64,000 nucleotides of DNA, taken from Paramicrosporidium saccamoebae (lineage: Eukaryota; Rozellomycota). The translations under genes were made by a program, and so were the position numbers. Location of the stretch: NCBI GenBank assembly GCA_002794465.1, contig MTSL01000174.1:44484-108483 (forward strand), read 5' to 3'. Each line of letters opens with the position of its first letter. Within the stretch, counting starts at the first letter, position 1. The notes under the pieces are model-generated. The model worked only from the letters and a program-made list of their open reading frames with translations. It was not told where the DNA came from and did no database searches. This document shows positions 63,983 to 64,000 of this stretch, piece after piece.

Positions 63983-64000
63983 GGGCGGTGAGTCGGACGA
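63983..64000 (+). CDS. Possible start of a further gene cut by the window edge
   Basis: An ATG at 63983 opens a frame (MGGESD) to the window end. A TATAAATAG element lies about 15 bp before it, and the region after PCCA on the other strand would fit another divergent promoter. Six codons are too few to judge. Confidence 0.15.

Overview
The window is eukaryotic nuclear DNA from a very compact genome. It holds about 43 protein genes and one tRNA on both strands. Many intergenic gaps are under 100 bp. Many genes are interrupted by tiny introns: I could place 41, all 26-40 nt, 40 of them GT-AG and one GC-AG, usually with a TAAT/CTAAT-like sequence close to the acceptor. The gene set points to an opisthokont close to the base of Fungi. 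It combines a fungal-type fatty acid 2-hydroxylase with fused cytochrome b5, a Ugo1-like carrier, Epl1 and Ies6 with genes that budding yeast lacks (ATG101, cactin, PUF60, DNase II, a GT61/POMGNT2-like transferase, both propionyl-CoA carboxylase subunits). A compact early-diverging fungus or opisthosporidian (Cryptomycota/Paramicrosporidium-like, possibly intracellular) fits. That placement is inference and needs a phylogeny.

Layout. 0.2-6 kb: two secreted proteins with GPI-like tails, ATG101, a rhodanese, cactin, fatty acid 2-hydroxylase. 6-18 kb: THOC2 (mRNA export), ESS2, a CAMK-like kinase, Epl1 (NuA4), THADA/Trm732. 18-29 kb: Ies6, Dim1 (U5 snRNP), a possible Sld7-like protein, a CDK12/CTK1-like kinase, PUF60, a secreted orphan, Tom7, Ugo1-like, GT61 transferase, a Pro/Gly-rich protein. 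29.5-35.2 kb: two tandem secreted DNase II-like proteins with long charged tails. 35.7-45.5 kb: Maf1, a repeat array made of pieces of its two neighbours, Mpp6, Sec3, PCCB, alpha-SNAP, Trm6, TRAPPC2, tRNA-Glu. 45.6-50.4 kb: a 1582-residue secreted or type I membrane orphan. 50.7-64 kb: CK2 beta, a multi-pass membrane protein, a Nup98-Nup96 precursor, a MAPR heme protein, Coq5, TRAPPC6, Fcf1, a zinc-knuckle protein, an R-SNARE, mitochondrial ferredoxin, PCCA.

Most genes are housekeeping. They cover RNA processing (THOC2, ESS2, Dim1, cactin, PUF60, Mpp6, Fcf1, Trm6, THADA), vesicle traffic (Sec3, SNAP, two TRAPP subunits, VAMP) and mitochondria (PCCA/PCCB, Coq5, ferredoxin, Tom7, Ugo1). The lineage-specific layer is secreted or surface-directed: the DNase II pair, the two GPI-like proteins, the giant membrane protein and small orphans. 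That is where undescribed biology is most likely. Three compositional features stand out: stop codons placed inside AATAAA hexamers at seven genes, head-to-head gene pairs with 10-100 bp between start codons, and a tandem array between MAF1 and MPP6 assembled from their coding sequence.

Exon boundaries were read by eye from splice motifs, reading frame and family conservation. Every multi-exon model gives a total length divisible by three, but single-base errors in coordinates are possible.
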